NCBI GenBank assembly: GCA_965242485.1
Contig: CBDESM010000003.1
Span: forward strand, 806,001-870,000
DNA: 64,000 nt
Source: CBDESM01 sp965242485
GTDB taxonomy: Bacteria > Chloroflexota > Dehalococcoidia > Bin125
Reading direction: 5' to 3'
The stretch's first letter is position 1; the number at the start of each line of letters is the position of its first letter. A program made the position numbers and the translations under genes. The notes under the pieces are model-generated. The model was not told where the DNA came from. It ran no database searches and saw only the letters and a program-made list of their open reading frames with translations. Shown piece by piece: positions 1-12,500 of this stretch.

Positions 1-144
1 GGCGAGGCCGGGCACGCCCTCGATCAGGCAGTGGCCGTCGCAGAGCAGCGCGATCAGGAGGCGCGAGACGAGCCGCTCGTGGCCGACGATGACGCGGGCG
101 ATCTCGGCGCGGACGGCGCCGAAGCCGTCGCTGGGCTGGTCCAT
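1..144 (-). CDS. MoxR-family AAA+ ATPase (5' end only)
   Basis: The first 48 codons of a gene running off the left edge, starting at the ATG complementary to 142-144. The translation contains VIVGHERLVSRLL, then GHCLIEGVPGLA. This is the usual MoxR N-terminal signature leading into the Walker A loop (GVPGLAKT), which is cut just before its Lys/Thr. MoxR ATPases are chaperone-like AAA+ proteins often encoded with DUF58 and von Willebrand factor A proteins; those partners would lie outside the window. A TAGACT hexamer on the minus strand (complement of 183-188) could be its -10 box, leaving a leader of about 38 bases. The gene is divergent from the giant surface-protein gene. Family assignment is fairly sure; the specific role is unknown. 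Confidence 0.75.
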   Translation of the reverse strand, partial: MDQPSDGFGAVRAEIARVIVGHERLVSRLLIALLCDGHCLIEGVPGLA

Positions 145-229
145 CGCGGCCCCGTTTCCGCAGCGCTGAGGCGGCTCGGCGGAGTCTATCCCGCCCGCTC
201 CGGCAGCTGCATCGGCTACGATGGGCGGC

Positions 230-337
230 ATGGCGACGCCGGCGGTGGAGTACCGCGATCAGCTGGTTGCAGGCGGGTGCGGCGAAGGCTTGGCCGCTTT
301 GGCGGGCGGGGGCTCGGCGGCGGCGCGGGGAGGTTGA
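230..337 (+). CDS. Possible 35-residue small protein (uncertain)
   Basis: An ATG-to-TGA frame of 35 codons begins MATPAVEYRDQL and ends in a Gly/Ala-rich tail. A TACGAT hexamer at 217-222 ends seven bases before the ATG. The same arrangement occurs at several clear genes in this window (thpR, transketolase, the 45765 gene), where it suggests a leaderless transcript. There is no ribosome binding site and no recognisable domain. It may be a real small gene, the broken 5' end of a lost gene, or chance in GC-rich DNA. The promoter-like spacing is the only positive evidence. Confidence 0.2.
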   Translation: MATPAVEYRDQLVAGGCGEGLAALAGGGSAAARGG

Positions 338-445
338 CGGAACGGGCGGGACGGGGGTTTGGGCCAAGGCCCGGAGGGTGGTAAGGTTTGCGCAACTAGC
401 GCCCTCTCCGTTGCCGTGCCAAGCCGAAATTTGGAACGGATGATC

Positions 446-461
446 GGGGGGGGGGGGGGGG
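446..461 (+). repeat. Homopolymeric run of 16 G upstream of the giant gene
   Basis: Sixteen consecutive G residues, 57 bases upstream of the start codon of the 5,918-codon gene and outside its ribosome binding site. No other mononucleotide run of this length was noticed in the window. Long G tracts change length by slipped-strand mispairing, and in several pathogens they switch surface-protein expression through promoter spacing or reading frame. Here the tract lies in the leader or promoter, so any effect would be on expression level rather than frame. Tract length in an assembly can be wrong. Confidence 0.7.
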
Positions 462-518
462 TGACTGCTTTTCAGGCGCGGCGGCTCGGGTCGGCGCGGC
501 TGGGAATGGGGAGTCCGG

Positions 519-3500
519 ATGCGGGAACGCGGCTGGGCGCGGTTGACCGGGATCGCGCGGCGGACTGCTCGGCCTCGGTTGGCCGCGCGTTCTTCGCGAT
601 GGCGCATCGCGGGGGCGGCGGCGCTGATTTTGGCGGGGCTGGCGGCGGGGGCGGTGATGCTGTCGCCCGGGGGCGTGGAGGCGACGAGCGGCACGGAGGC
701 CGGGGCGATCGTGGGCAAGTACGGGGACCGGGCGCTCTGCCCCGGCCAGAACGATCACCAGATCTACGCGGGCGAGTACGTCCGCACCGGCACCACCATC
801 ACCGTCCGCCACAAGGACAACAACAACTGGTACGTCGGTTGCACGGCCGGCAACGTGCTGACCTACTACAGCGGCAGCGAGCGGGCGAATCGGAAAGTGA
901 ACGGCAGCTGGCTGATCGAGCTGCGGACGGCGGCGGGGAGCGGCGGGCAGCTGATCAGCGGGGCGCACATCACCCTGCCGGCCGGGTTCAGCGGCGCCCG
1001 CGCCACCGGCGTCATCAACAGCCGCAACGGGAACGCGGGCGGCGGCGGCTCCGACGGCGATTGGCCCCACGCCTTGGACTGGGCGCCGACCCAAAGCCAG
1101 AATGCCCAAGTGTACGTGAACGCCGACATCACGTTCACGGTGCCGGACAGCCACTCCGGCGACGTGTACCTGCGGATCAGCGCGGGCGGGGAGTCGGTCA
1201 CCTCCAAGCCGTACTTCGCCGTTGAGAATTTCAGCTTCCGCTTCAGCCCGCCGCTGATCGATGCGTATCCGCTGGTCGCGCCGCTGGATTCGAGCGGGGA
1301 CCCGGAAGAGGGGGATCTCTCGGGAGGCTTCTCGCGCCCGGCGGGCGGCACGCTGCAGCGGGCGCGGCTGTTCCTGCGCGAGCGGGAAGTCCAGTCCTAC
1401 GTCGCCTCGGATGCGGGCCTGGCCAGCGAGGACTTCGGCAGCGCCACGCTGAAGGTCACCAGCGACGCGGCCGGGGCGACGGCGATCGCGGACGCGACGA
1501 TCTCGCAATCGGACGGGAGTTCGGCGCTCAGCGCCTGCACCGAAACGGCGGCGGGGGACACCTGCACGATCACCAGCGCCAACTGGCCGGCGACGGGCGG
1601 GGTCACGGACGGGCTGGACGTCTGGTTCACGGTGCCGGCGGCGCACACGGGGACGGCCTACCTGGTGCTCTCGGTTGCGGACACGGGCTTGGACCCGCGT
1701 CGCTTCGCGGCCGGCTTCTTCAACACCGTGGTCCCCGTCCATCCCTTGGCCGCGCCGCAGAACTCCGGCGGGACGATCACGACCGGCACGCTGAGCAACG
1801 CGAGCCGCAGCTGGAAGGCGGGCGGGGGCAACCAGCGGGCGGCGGTCTTCCTGCGCGACGCGGACCCGAGCGACGAGTACGACTCGAGCGACACCAACGT
1901 GGCCCGCGCGGACTTCGACAGCGCCCGGATCGCGATCAGCAGCGACCCGGGCGGGACGCGGCCGATCGAGGGGGCGCAGATCGGCTCGGCGGTACATGCG
2001 ACCACGGGCGCCGTGACGACGGCGATCGGGGCCTGCACGGAGACGGATGCGGGACCGCTCTGCACGATCGCGGCGGGGAGCTATCCGCAGGACAGTGCCA
2101 CCCCGCCCAAAACCGAGAAGGTCGACATCTACTTCACGGTGCCGGACACGCATGACGGGGATGCGTACGTCTCGGTGACGGCGATCAAGGCGGGCAACGC
2201 GGCGCGCTCGCACTGGCTGGAGTACGACGCGCCGGCGCAGGTGTCGGTCTACCCCTTGGCGGCGCCCGCGCCGAGCGGAAGTCCGGTGACTTGGGACATC
2301 GCGCGCTCGGCGCGGCGCTTCGCGGCCAGCGCCGGGCGCCAGCAGGTGCGGGTCTTCCTGCGCAGCGCCGAGCACGGCGACCTCTACGAATCGGGCGATG
2401 CGAACGTGGCGGACTCGGTCTTCGACGAGGTCGAGATCAGGGTCACGGCGGACGCGGCCGGCACGATGGGCGTCACGGGCGCGAAGATCTCGGATTCGAG
2501 CGGCACCGTGCTGAGCGAATGCGAAGAAAGCGCGGCCGGCAATCTCTGCACGGTCCCCAGCGCCGACTGGCCGGACACGAGCGGGACGACGAACCACTTC
2601 GACATCTGGTTCGCGGCGCCCTCGACCCGCAACGACCCGGCCTACCTGACGGTGACCGTGAAGAAGTCGGGCAACCGCGCCCGCAGCTACGCGGTCAAGT
2701 ACGACCCGCGGTCCAGGTATGGGTATGCCGGCACGTGGGCGATCACGAACGGCGGCACCACTGGCTGCTCGACCGCGAACGTGCACCAAGTCGTCGCGGC
2801 CGGCGCATACAAGCGGGGCGCGACGACGACCGTTCTCCTCAACCCGCGGCGGGCGGGAATCTCGGCAGTCAACTGCGCGGCCCAAGCGGCCAGCGAGGGC
2901 GGCACTTGGAACGGCACCCGCGACGCGATGTTCTACGCAGAAGGTTTGGGCTGGAAGCTCGCCGTCAATCACGGGCCGGGCGACGGGACCCCGATCAGCG
3001 GCGCGCACATCGATCTGATCACCAATTTCGCGCCGGGCGCGAGCCCGTATACGGGAGTCGGCACCCCTCGCAGTGGCAGCGCGATCAACCCCCGCAACTT
3101 CGCCGAAGACGGCGTGGTCTGGCCTTGGCGGAACGGCCACACCGGGAGCAGCGGGAACAATTTCAGCGCGTCACTGCACGCACATTGGGGATACGCGAAG
3201 AACGTGACCATGTCGTTCACGGTCCCGCGCGGGCATACCGGCCCCGTCTACCTCTACGCTTGGAAACATGCCTCGTGCCGCAAAGCGGCCCAGACCGCCG
3301 ATTGCTTCGGCCTCTCCAGGGGCATCCGCCCCATCCAGGAGACGACGTTCGTGTTCCAGCCCGGCGTGGGTGCGAACCCCTTGCCGGTGCCGTTGAGCGA
3401 TGCTGGGGTGGAGGAGGCGGGGGACTTGGCGGAGGGCTCGCGGGCGTGGGCGGCGGACGGCGGTGCGCGGCGGGTGCGGGTGTATCCGCGGGCGGTGGAG

Positions 3501-6500
3501 ACGGGCGAGTACACGGCCTCGGATGCGAACGCGGCGCGGGGGGACTTCGACACGATCACGATCCGGGTGGCGACGGCGGACGGCGGCTCGACGAGCGTGA
3601 CGGGCGCGAAGATCAGCTCGGATGCGGCGGGCAACACGGCGATTGCGGCCTGCAACGAGGCGGCGGCGGGGCCGGTCTGCACGATTCCGTCCTCGGCCTG
3701 GCCGCAGGCGTCGAGCGGGACGCCGCGGCTGGCGCTGCCGCAGGACCTGTACTTCTCGGTGCCGGCGTCGGCGAGCGGCTCGGTCTGGCTGGTGGTGGAG
3801 GCGGCGAAGACGGGGACGGGGGCGTCGAAGACGGCCTACTCGCTGGAGTTCGGGGACCCGTACATCGCGGCGTTCCCGTTCCTGGCGCCGGCGCCGGGCG
3901 GGACGCCGGAGGCTGGCAACGTGCAGACGAACGCGCGGCTGTACGCGGCGGACGCGGCGGCGAACCGGGCGAAGGCCTACCTGCGGGCGGCGGCGCACAT
4001 GGACGAAGTGGGCAGCGGGCTGACCAACGCGGCCGACGACGTCTTCACGAGCGCGGTGCTGCGTGTGGCGACGGACGCGAGCGGGGCGACCTCGGTGACG
4101 GGGGCGAAGATCGCGCAAGCGGACGGGAGCACGGCGCTGACGGCGTGCACGGAGAACGTTGCGGGTCCGGTCTGCACGATCACGGCCTCGGCCTGGCCGG
4201 ACACGAGCGGGACGACGGACGAGCTGGATTTGTGGTTCACGGTGCCGACGACGGTGACGACGCCGGTCTGGCTGACGATCACCTTGTCGCACACGGGCAA
4301 GACGGATCGGACCTACGCGATCCGCTACGACCAGCCGCTGGCGGCGTATCCGCTGCCGGTGCCGCAGGATTCGGGCGGGACGCTGTCGCTGGACCTGCTC
4401 TCGGCGACGCAGCTGCGGCCGACGGGCGGGACGCTGCAGCGGGCGCGGGTCTTCCTGCGCTCGGCCGATCACGACGACCACTACGTGGCGGCGCATACGA
4501 ACATCGCCAGCTCGGGCCTGGACAGCGCGGTGATCAAGCTGACCAGCGACCGGGCCGGCGCGAACGCGATCTCGGGGGCGACGATCACGCAGTCGGACGG
4601 GAGTTCGGCGCTGGCGGCCTGCACGGAGAACACGGCGGGCAATACGTGCACGGTCACCAGCGCGAACTGGCCGGCGACGGGCGGGACGACGACGGGGCTG
4701 GACATCTGGTTCACGGTGCCGTCGAGCCATGCGGGGACGGCGTATCTGCACGTGACGGCGACGAAGAGCGGGCGGGGCGACGGGACCTTCGCGTTGGAGT
4801 ACGGCAACCCGGTGGCGGTGTTCCCGCTGCCGGTGCCGCAGAGTTCGACGGGGACGCCGTCGACGGAGCAGTTGCGGACGACGCTGCGGCGGTTCGCGGC
4901 GGCGGGGGCGACGCAGCGTGCGGGCATCTACCTGCGGGACGCGTCGCGCACGGCCTACGACGCGTCGCACGCGAACGCGGGCCGCTCGGGCTTCGATCAG
5001 GTGGTGATCCGGGTCGCCTCGGACGCGGCCGGGCAGAACGCGATCAGCGGTGCGAAGATCGCCTCGAACGCGGCCGGCACGACGGTGATCGCGGCCTGCA
5101 CGGAGACGGCGGTGGGGCCGACCTGCACGATTCCTTCCGGGAGCTGGGGGCAGGACTCGGCGACGCCGCCGAAGACGACGGTGCAGAACATCCATTTCTC
5201 GCTGCCGTCGGGGCACGCGTCGGCGGCGTACTTGGTGGTGACGGTGAGCAAGTCGGGTTCGGGGCCGCGCAGCTTCGCCTTGAAGTACGAGCTGCCGCTG
5301 ATCGCGGTGCATCCGCTGGTCGCGCCGCACGGGCTGAGCAGCGGGGCGACGGTGGCGGACGCGCGGCGGGCGTTCGCGGAGGCGGGTTCGGACGTCAACT
5401 TCACGCGGGGCTACGTGATGCTGCGCGCGGCGGCGCACTCGGGGGTGTTCACTTCGACGGACGCGAACGTGGAGCGGAGCGGGTTCGACCAGGTGGTGCT
5501 GCAGATCAGCGCGGACGCGGCGGGGACGATTCCGATCACGGGGGCGGAGATCGCCTCGAACCAGGCGGGGACGACGGCGATCGCGGCCTGTTCGGAGGGG
5601 GCGGTGGGTCCGACCTGCACGATCGCCTCGGCGAGCTGGCCGCAGGCGACGAGCGGCACGCCGCTGCGGACGCTGACGCAGGGGCTGTACCTGCGGCTGC
5701 CGGCGGGGCGGACGGCGCCGGCCTACTTGACGGCGACGGCGACGAAGGCGGGGTTCGCGGCGCGGACGGGGTCGTTCCGCTTCCTGCCGCGGCCGCAGGC
5801 CTGGGCGCAGGCGGTGCCGCGCGACGCGGGCGGGGCGCTGCCGCCGGCCGGCTCGGTCTCGGGCTGGCGGCCCTTGGCGGACAACGGGGAGACGCAGCGG
5901 GTCTCGGTCTTCATCCGTTCGGAGAACCGCGGGGACGACTGGGATCCGGCCCACGCGAACGCGGCCAAGAGCGCCTTCGACTCGGTGCGGATCCAGGTCA
6001 CCCAGCAGTTCACGGCGGATGATGCCTCGGTCGGGATCACGGGCGCGAAGATCAGCAGCGACTCGGCCGGGAACACGGCGCTGGCGGGCTGCACGGAGGG
6101 GACGACGCCGGGCAACACCTGCACGATCGCGGTCTCGGACTGGCCGGGCACGGGCACCTCGGGGCGGCTGGACTTGTACTTCTCGGCGCCGGCCTCGCAC
6201 CTGGACCGGGTGCTGCTGGCGGTCTCGGTGGGGCGGGACGGGGACTGGCATCCGCGGGTGATCCGGCTCTGGTACCGGCCGGGGGTGGCGGTGCATCCGC
6301 TGCCGGTGCCGCCGGGCACGGCGGCGGGGACGAACCTGGCGGGCGGCGGGCGCGACTTCAGCCGGACCGCCTCGAACCAGGCGACGGTGCATCTGCGGGC
6401 GGCGGATCCGGGCGCGCGCTTCAACGCGGGCGACGCGAACGCGGCGCGGAGCGCCTTCGACACGGTGCGGATCCGGATCGCTTCGGACGCGGCCGGGTCG

Positions 6501-9500
6501 GCCGGGCTGGCGGGGGCGAAGCTGGCCGCGAACGCGGCCGGGACGACGGCGCTGACGGGCTGCTCGGAGGGTTCGACGCCGGGCCACACCTGCACGGTGC
6601 CGTCGGCGAGCTGGCCGCAGACGACGGGCGGATCGCCGACGACGACGGGGCTGGCGCTGCACATGGTGCTGCCGGACGGCCACGTGGGCACGTTCTATTT
6701 GGTGGTGACCTCGAGCAAATCGGGGTTGTCGGACCGGGTCTTCGCGCTGGAGTACGGGGACCCGGAGGTGGAGGCGGCGCCGCTGGTGGTGCCGGCGACC
6801 AGCGCCGGCGGCATCCTCTCGGCGTTCACGGAGACGGACCTGACGGCGCTGTCGGACCACGTCTGGACGACCGGCGGCGGGGCCAACTACGCCTCGGTCT
6901 TCCTGCGGGCGGCGCCGCACGGGAACGAGTACGACGCGGCGGACGCGGACGCGGAGCGGGCGAAGTTCGACCGCGTGCGCATCCGCCTGGCGACGGACGC
7001 GGCCGGGGCGACGGAGGCGGCCGGCCTGCAGCTGACCAAGCCGGACGGGACGGCGCTGACGGTCTGCACGGAGGCGTCGGCGGGGCCGACCTGCACGGTG
7101 GCGTCGGCGGACTGGCCGGACAGTTCGGGCGACGCGGGCGTGCTGCGGCTGCGCTTCGGGGTGACGGACGCGCAGCACGTGAACTCGACGATCTACCTGG
7201 TGGCGACGGCGGAAAAGTCGGGCCAGGCGGACCGGGTCTTCGCGCTGGAGTACCTGACCCCGAACGTGCAGGCGTTCCCCTTGGTGGTGCCGCTGGCGGC
7301 GGACGGGACGACGCTGCTGAGCGCGAACCTGCTGACCACGGCGCGGGCGTTCCAGGACGCCGGGCGCAGCCAGCGGGTGCGGGTCTTCGTGCGCGACGCG
7401 CCGCACTCGGATACATACGTGGACGGCGCGCTGAACGCGCCGCGGGCGGACTTCTCGAACATCAAGATCGAGGTGGGGACCAAGCCGGGCGGCAACTTCG
7501 CGCTGCTGGCGGGGGCGAAGCTGAGCAAGGACGCGGCCGGGACCATGGCCTTGGACGACTGCACGGAGGGGACGACGGCGGGCAACATCTGCACGATTCT
7601 GGCGGCGAACTGGCCGCAGGGGACGAGCGGTTCGCCGCTGCCGACGCTGCCGCTGGACGTTTACTTCTCGGTGCCGGACGCGACGCCGGATCACGTCTTC
7701 GTGCGGGTGGAGGCGAACGTGTCGGGCTACAGCCGGCAGCAGTTCGACCTGGAGTACGAGCCGTTCCTGCAGATCTGGCCGTTGGCGGTGCCGAACCCGG
7801 TCGGCGGGACGCGGGAGAGCGGCGACGTCAAGGCGGGGACGCGGGCCTTCGCGACCGGCGGCGGGCGCAGCCGGGTCGAGCTCTACCTGCGCGACTCCTC
7901 GCACGGGAACGCCTACTCGGCGACGGGGACGCTGAGCCCGCTGACCGACTTCGACACGGTCAAGGTGCGGATCGCGACGGCGGAGGACGGGGACGCGGAC
8001 GTGGCGGGTGCGCTGATCTCGGACGCGGGCGGCGCGGCGGTCGGGGCCTGCGAGGAGACGGCGCCGGGCCCGCTCTGCACGATCGGGCGGACGAGCTGGC
8101 CGGCGGGCACGGGCGGGCTGTCCGCGCGGCAGGACGTCCACGTCAGCGTGCCGGTCGATCACGGGGCGGCGGCCTGGCTGGTGCTGACGGTGGAGAAGAC
8201 GGGCGAGGCGCCGCGGGTGTTCTCGATCAAGTACGACGACCCCTACGTGGCGGCGCACCCGCTGCCGGTGCCGCACGGCAGCGCGGCCGGCTACGACGCC
8301 TCGGCCGGTGCCGGCAACTTCGCGGCCGGCGGCGACGGCAACCGGGTCTCGGTCTACCTGCGCTCGGCCGCCCACGGCGGCACCTTGGCGGCGGCCGGGA
8401 CCAACGCGCGCGACGACGCCTTCAGCCAGGTCGTGATCAAGATCACCTCGGACGCGGCCGGCATGACCCAGATCAGCGGGGCCAAGATCTCCTCGGACGC
8501 GGCCGGCAACACGGCGCTCTCCGCCTGCACCGAGACCTCGGTCGGCGGCACCTGCACGATCACGGCGGCGAACTGGCCGGACACGGGCAACGTGACGGAC
8601 CCGCTGCACTTCTACTTCTCGGTGCCCGACGGCACCTCCAGCAACGCCTACGTCCACGTCAACGTGGTCGGCCTGAGCGGCGAGACCAACCGCAGCTTCG
8701 CGCTCAGGTACGACCCCGGCCTGACCGTCTACCCGCTGGTCGTGCCCTCGGGCGTCTCCAGCGGGGACGCGGTCACGGGTGCGCGGCAGTTCGCGACGGG
8801 CGGCGCGCGGCAGGGGGCGTCGGTGTACCTGCGCGACGTCTGGCACTCGAACACGTTCACGAGCGGCGACGCCAACGTCGAGCGCTCGGAGTTCGACAGC
8901 GTCACGATCCGGCTGGCGACCGACGCGGCCGGGACGGCGGCGGCCGAGGGCCCCCAGATCTACGGCGCCGGCAGCGGCCCGGGCCGGCCCTCGGGCTGCG
9001 TCATGACGGACGGCGGCGCGACCTGCACGATCCAGTCCGCGAGCTGGCCGCAGGCCTCGAGCGGGACGCCGCTGCGGACGCAGGGGCTGGACCTGTACTT
9101 CTCCGCGCCCGGCGACTTCATCCGCGACGTGCACGTGGTGGTGACGGTGCGCAAGAGCGGCGAGCTGCCGCGCCGCTTCTCGCTCAAGTACGACAACCCG
9201 CTGGCGCCGGTCTTCCCCTTGGCGGTGCCGGCGCCGGGCGGGACGGAGGAGACGGGCGGCCTGAAGGCGCCCGCGCGCTCGTTCGCGGCCGGCGGCGGGG
9301 CGCAGCGGATGCGGGTCTACCTGCGCTCGGCCAACCACGACGACGAGTACGACGCGGACGACGTGAACGCGCGCGACGACGCCTTCACGGAGGTCGTGAT
9401 CCGGGTCGCCACGAGCAGCGCCGGCACCACGGCGGTGAGCGGGGCCAAGATCTCCTCCGACGCGGCCGGCAGCACCGCGATCACGGCCTGCACGGAGAAC

Positions 9501-12500
9501 ACGGTGGGCGGGACCTGCACGATCACGGCGGCGAACTGGCCGGACACGGGCAACGTGACGGACGCGCTGGACCTGTACTGGTCGGTGCCGGACGCGACCA
9601 ACGCGCCGGCCTACCTGGTGGTCACGGTCAAGCAGACGGGCAAGGGCGACCGCGCCTTCTGGCTGCGCTACGACCCGGGCCTGCCGGTCTTCCCGCTGAT
9701 CGTGCCGGACGGGGTCTCGAGCGGCGGCACGGTCGTCGCGGCGCGGCAGTTCGCGGCCGGGGGCGCGCGCCAGCGGGCGACGGTGCACCTGCGCGACGCG
9801 GCCCACTCGAACACCTACACGAGCACCGACGCCAACGCCGAGCGCTCCGAGTTCGGCAGCGTCGTGATCCGGCTGGCGACCGACGCGGCCGGGGCGACGG
9901 CGGCCGAAGGCGGGCAGATCTACGGCTCGGCCAGCGGCACGGGGCGGCCCTCGGGCTGCGTCATGTCGGACGGCGGCGCGACCTGCACGATCCAGGCGGG
10001 AAGCTGGGCGCAGGACTCGGGGACGCCGCCGCGGACGCAGGGGCTGGACCTGCACTTCTCGATGCCGGACGACGCCACCGCGGACGTGCATCTGGTGGTC
10101 AGCGTGAAGAAGCCGGGCGAGCCGGACCGGGTCTTCGCGCTGGAGTACGAGGCGCCGCTGGCGCCGGTCTTCCCGCTGGCGGTGCCGGAGGACGCGGTGG
10201 GCAACCTGGAGCCGGGCGACGTGACGGCGCCGTCGCGGACCGCGGCGCGGGGCGGCGGGCAGCAGCGGGCGCGCATCTTCCTGCGCGCGGCCGCCCACGC
10301 CAACGCCTATGACGCCTCGCACGGCAACGCGGCGCGCGCGCTCTTCAGCACGGCCACGATCCGGATCGCGACCTCGAACACGGGCGCGACCGAGGTGGCG
10401 GGGGCGCTGATCACCTCCGACGGCAGCAGCGCGATCTCGAACTGCACGGAGGCGGCGGCGGGGCCGACCTGCACGATCAACGGCGGCACGGCGACGATGA
10501 ACGTCTGGCCGATCGACGCCGGCAACCTGGCCGAGCACCTCGACATCTACTGGTCGGTGCCGGACGCGACCACCTCGGACGCCTACCTGGTCGTGACCGT
10601 CTCCGCGGCCGGCAAGGCGGACCGCGTCTTCTGGCTCAGGTACCGGGCCAACCTGCCGATCTTCCCGCTGGCGATGCCGAGCGGGACGGCGGACGGGACC
10701 GACGTGTCGGCGGGGACGCGCGAGTACGCGCCGGCCGGGGCCGGGCAGCAGGTCGAGATCAACCTGCGCGGGGCGGCGCACTCCGGCACCTACACCGCGA
10801 GCGACGCGAACGCGGCGCGGAACCTGTTCGACTCGGTGCTGATCCGGGTGGCGACGGACGCGGCCGGCAACAACGAGGCGACGGGCGCCCGGATCGCCGG
10901 CAACGCGGCGGGGACGGCGGCGTTCTCGAACTGCACCGAATCAACGCCGGGGCCGAGCTGCACGATCGCGCGGGCGAGCTGGCCCGGCACCACCACCACC
11001 GCGCTCAGCCCCTGGATCACGGTGCCGGCCTCGCTCGGCGCGGACGCCTACCTGGTCGTGCAGGTGCGCCGCTCGGGCCAGGACAGCCGCGTCTTCGCGC
11101 TCAAGTACGACGACCCCTACCTGAAGGCGCACCCGCTGGCGGCGCCGATCGTCGGGGGGACGCCGGAGAGCGGCGACTTGGCCGCGACCGTGCGCTCGTT
11201 CGCGGCCGAGGGCGCGCGCCAGCAGGTGCGGGTCTACCTGCGCGGCGGCTGGCACGGCAACGAGTACGACGCCGCCGACGCCAATGCGGCCGACGCCGCC
11301 TTCCAGCAGCTCACGATCCGGATCGCGAGCGCGGCCGGCGGCTCGAGCAACGTCTCCGGGGCGGCGATCTACGGCGCCTCCAGCGGCAGCGGCGCGGTCG
11401 CGGCCTGCACCGAGGCGACCGCGGGCCCGCTCTGCACGATCACGGCCGCCAACCTGCCCGACGCGGCCGACGGCACCAACGCGCCGCTGGACTTCTGGTT
11501 CTCGGTGCCCGACAGCACCCCCAACCCGGGCGCCTTCGTGGTCGTCACCGCCAGCCACGCGACGCTGGACAGCCGCGTCTTCTCGCTGCGCTACAAGCCC
11601 GGCCTGCCGGTCTTCCCGGTCACGGTGCCGCGGACGTCGTCGGACGGCTACGAGACGGGGAACCTGGGGTCCCGCACGGGCGCGTTCGCGGGCAACAACG
11701 GGCGGCAGAAGGCGACGGTGTTCCTGCGCGACGCCAGCCCCGGCAACATGTACGACGCGGGCGACACGAACGTGGACCAGTCCGACAGCTCGCTGTTCGA
11801 CAGCGTGACCTTGACGATTGCGACGACGGCGGACGGGGGGACGGCGATCTCGGGGGCGCGGTTCTACGGCGGATCGGGCGGCAACGCCGGGCTGCGGGGG
11901 TGCAGCGGCAACGTCTGCACGATCACGCGGGCGAACTGGCCGTCGTCGGGCGGGCTGGACTTGTGGTTCTCGGTGCCGGACTCGCGGACTGAGGACGCGT
12001 TCCTGCATGTCGCGGTGAACAAGTCCGGGGAGCCTTCGCGCGAGGCGGCGACGCGCTACGAATCGTCCTACGTGCGGGCCTACCAGCTGGTCGTGCCGAA
12101 GACGGGCGCGAGCACCTACACGAGCCTGGCGCAGGCGCGGCGCTGGCAGCCTGAGGGCGGGGACCAGCGGGTCGGCGTCTTCCTGCGCGAGCAGCCGCGC
12201 AGCACCTACGACGCGGCCCACGCGAACGCGCCGGCGGCGAACGTCGACAGCGCCGTGATCAAGATCACCAGCGACGCCGGCGGCGCCTCGCCGCTGAGCG
12301 GGGCCGAGATCACCTCGGACGGCAGCGCCGTGCTGAGCGCCTGCACGGAGTCGGCGGCGGGCCACACCTGCACGATCCCGGTGGCGGACTGGCCGCAGTC
12401 GGGCAGCCCGGCTTTGGCGACGGAGCTGGACTTCCAGTTCTCGGCGCCGGACTCGCACCGCGGCGACGTCTACGTGCACGTGACCCTGATCAAGTCGGGC

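Larger units (their letters stand above)
145..518. other. Divergent intergenic region before the giant surface-protein gene
   Basis: This 374-base gap separates moxR (minus) from the giant gene (plus). It contains a possible 35-codon ORF (230-337), a possible minus-strand -10 box (183-188) and a 16-G homopolymer (446-461). A convincing -35/-10 pair for the giant gene was not found. A TTGGAA at 431-436 has no -10 at the right distance because the poly-G tract occupies that place. The giant gene has a good ribosome binding site: GGGGAG, five bases before the ATG at 519. Confidence 0.6.
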
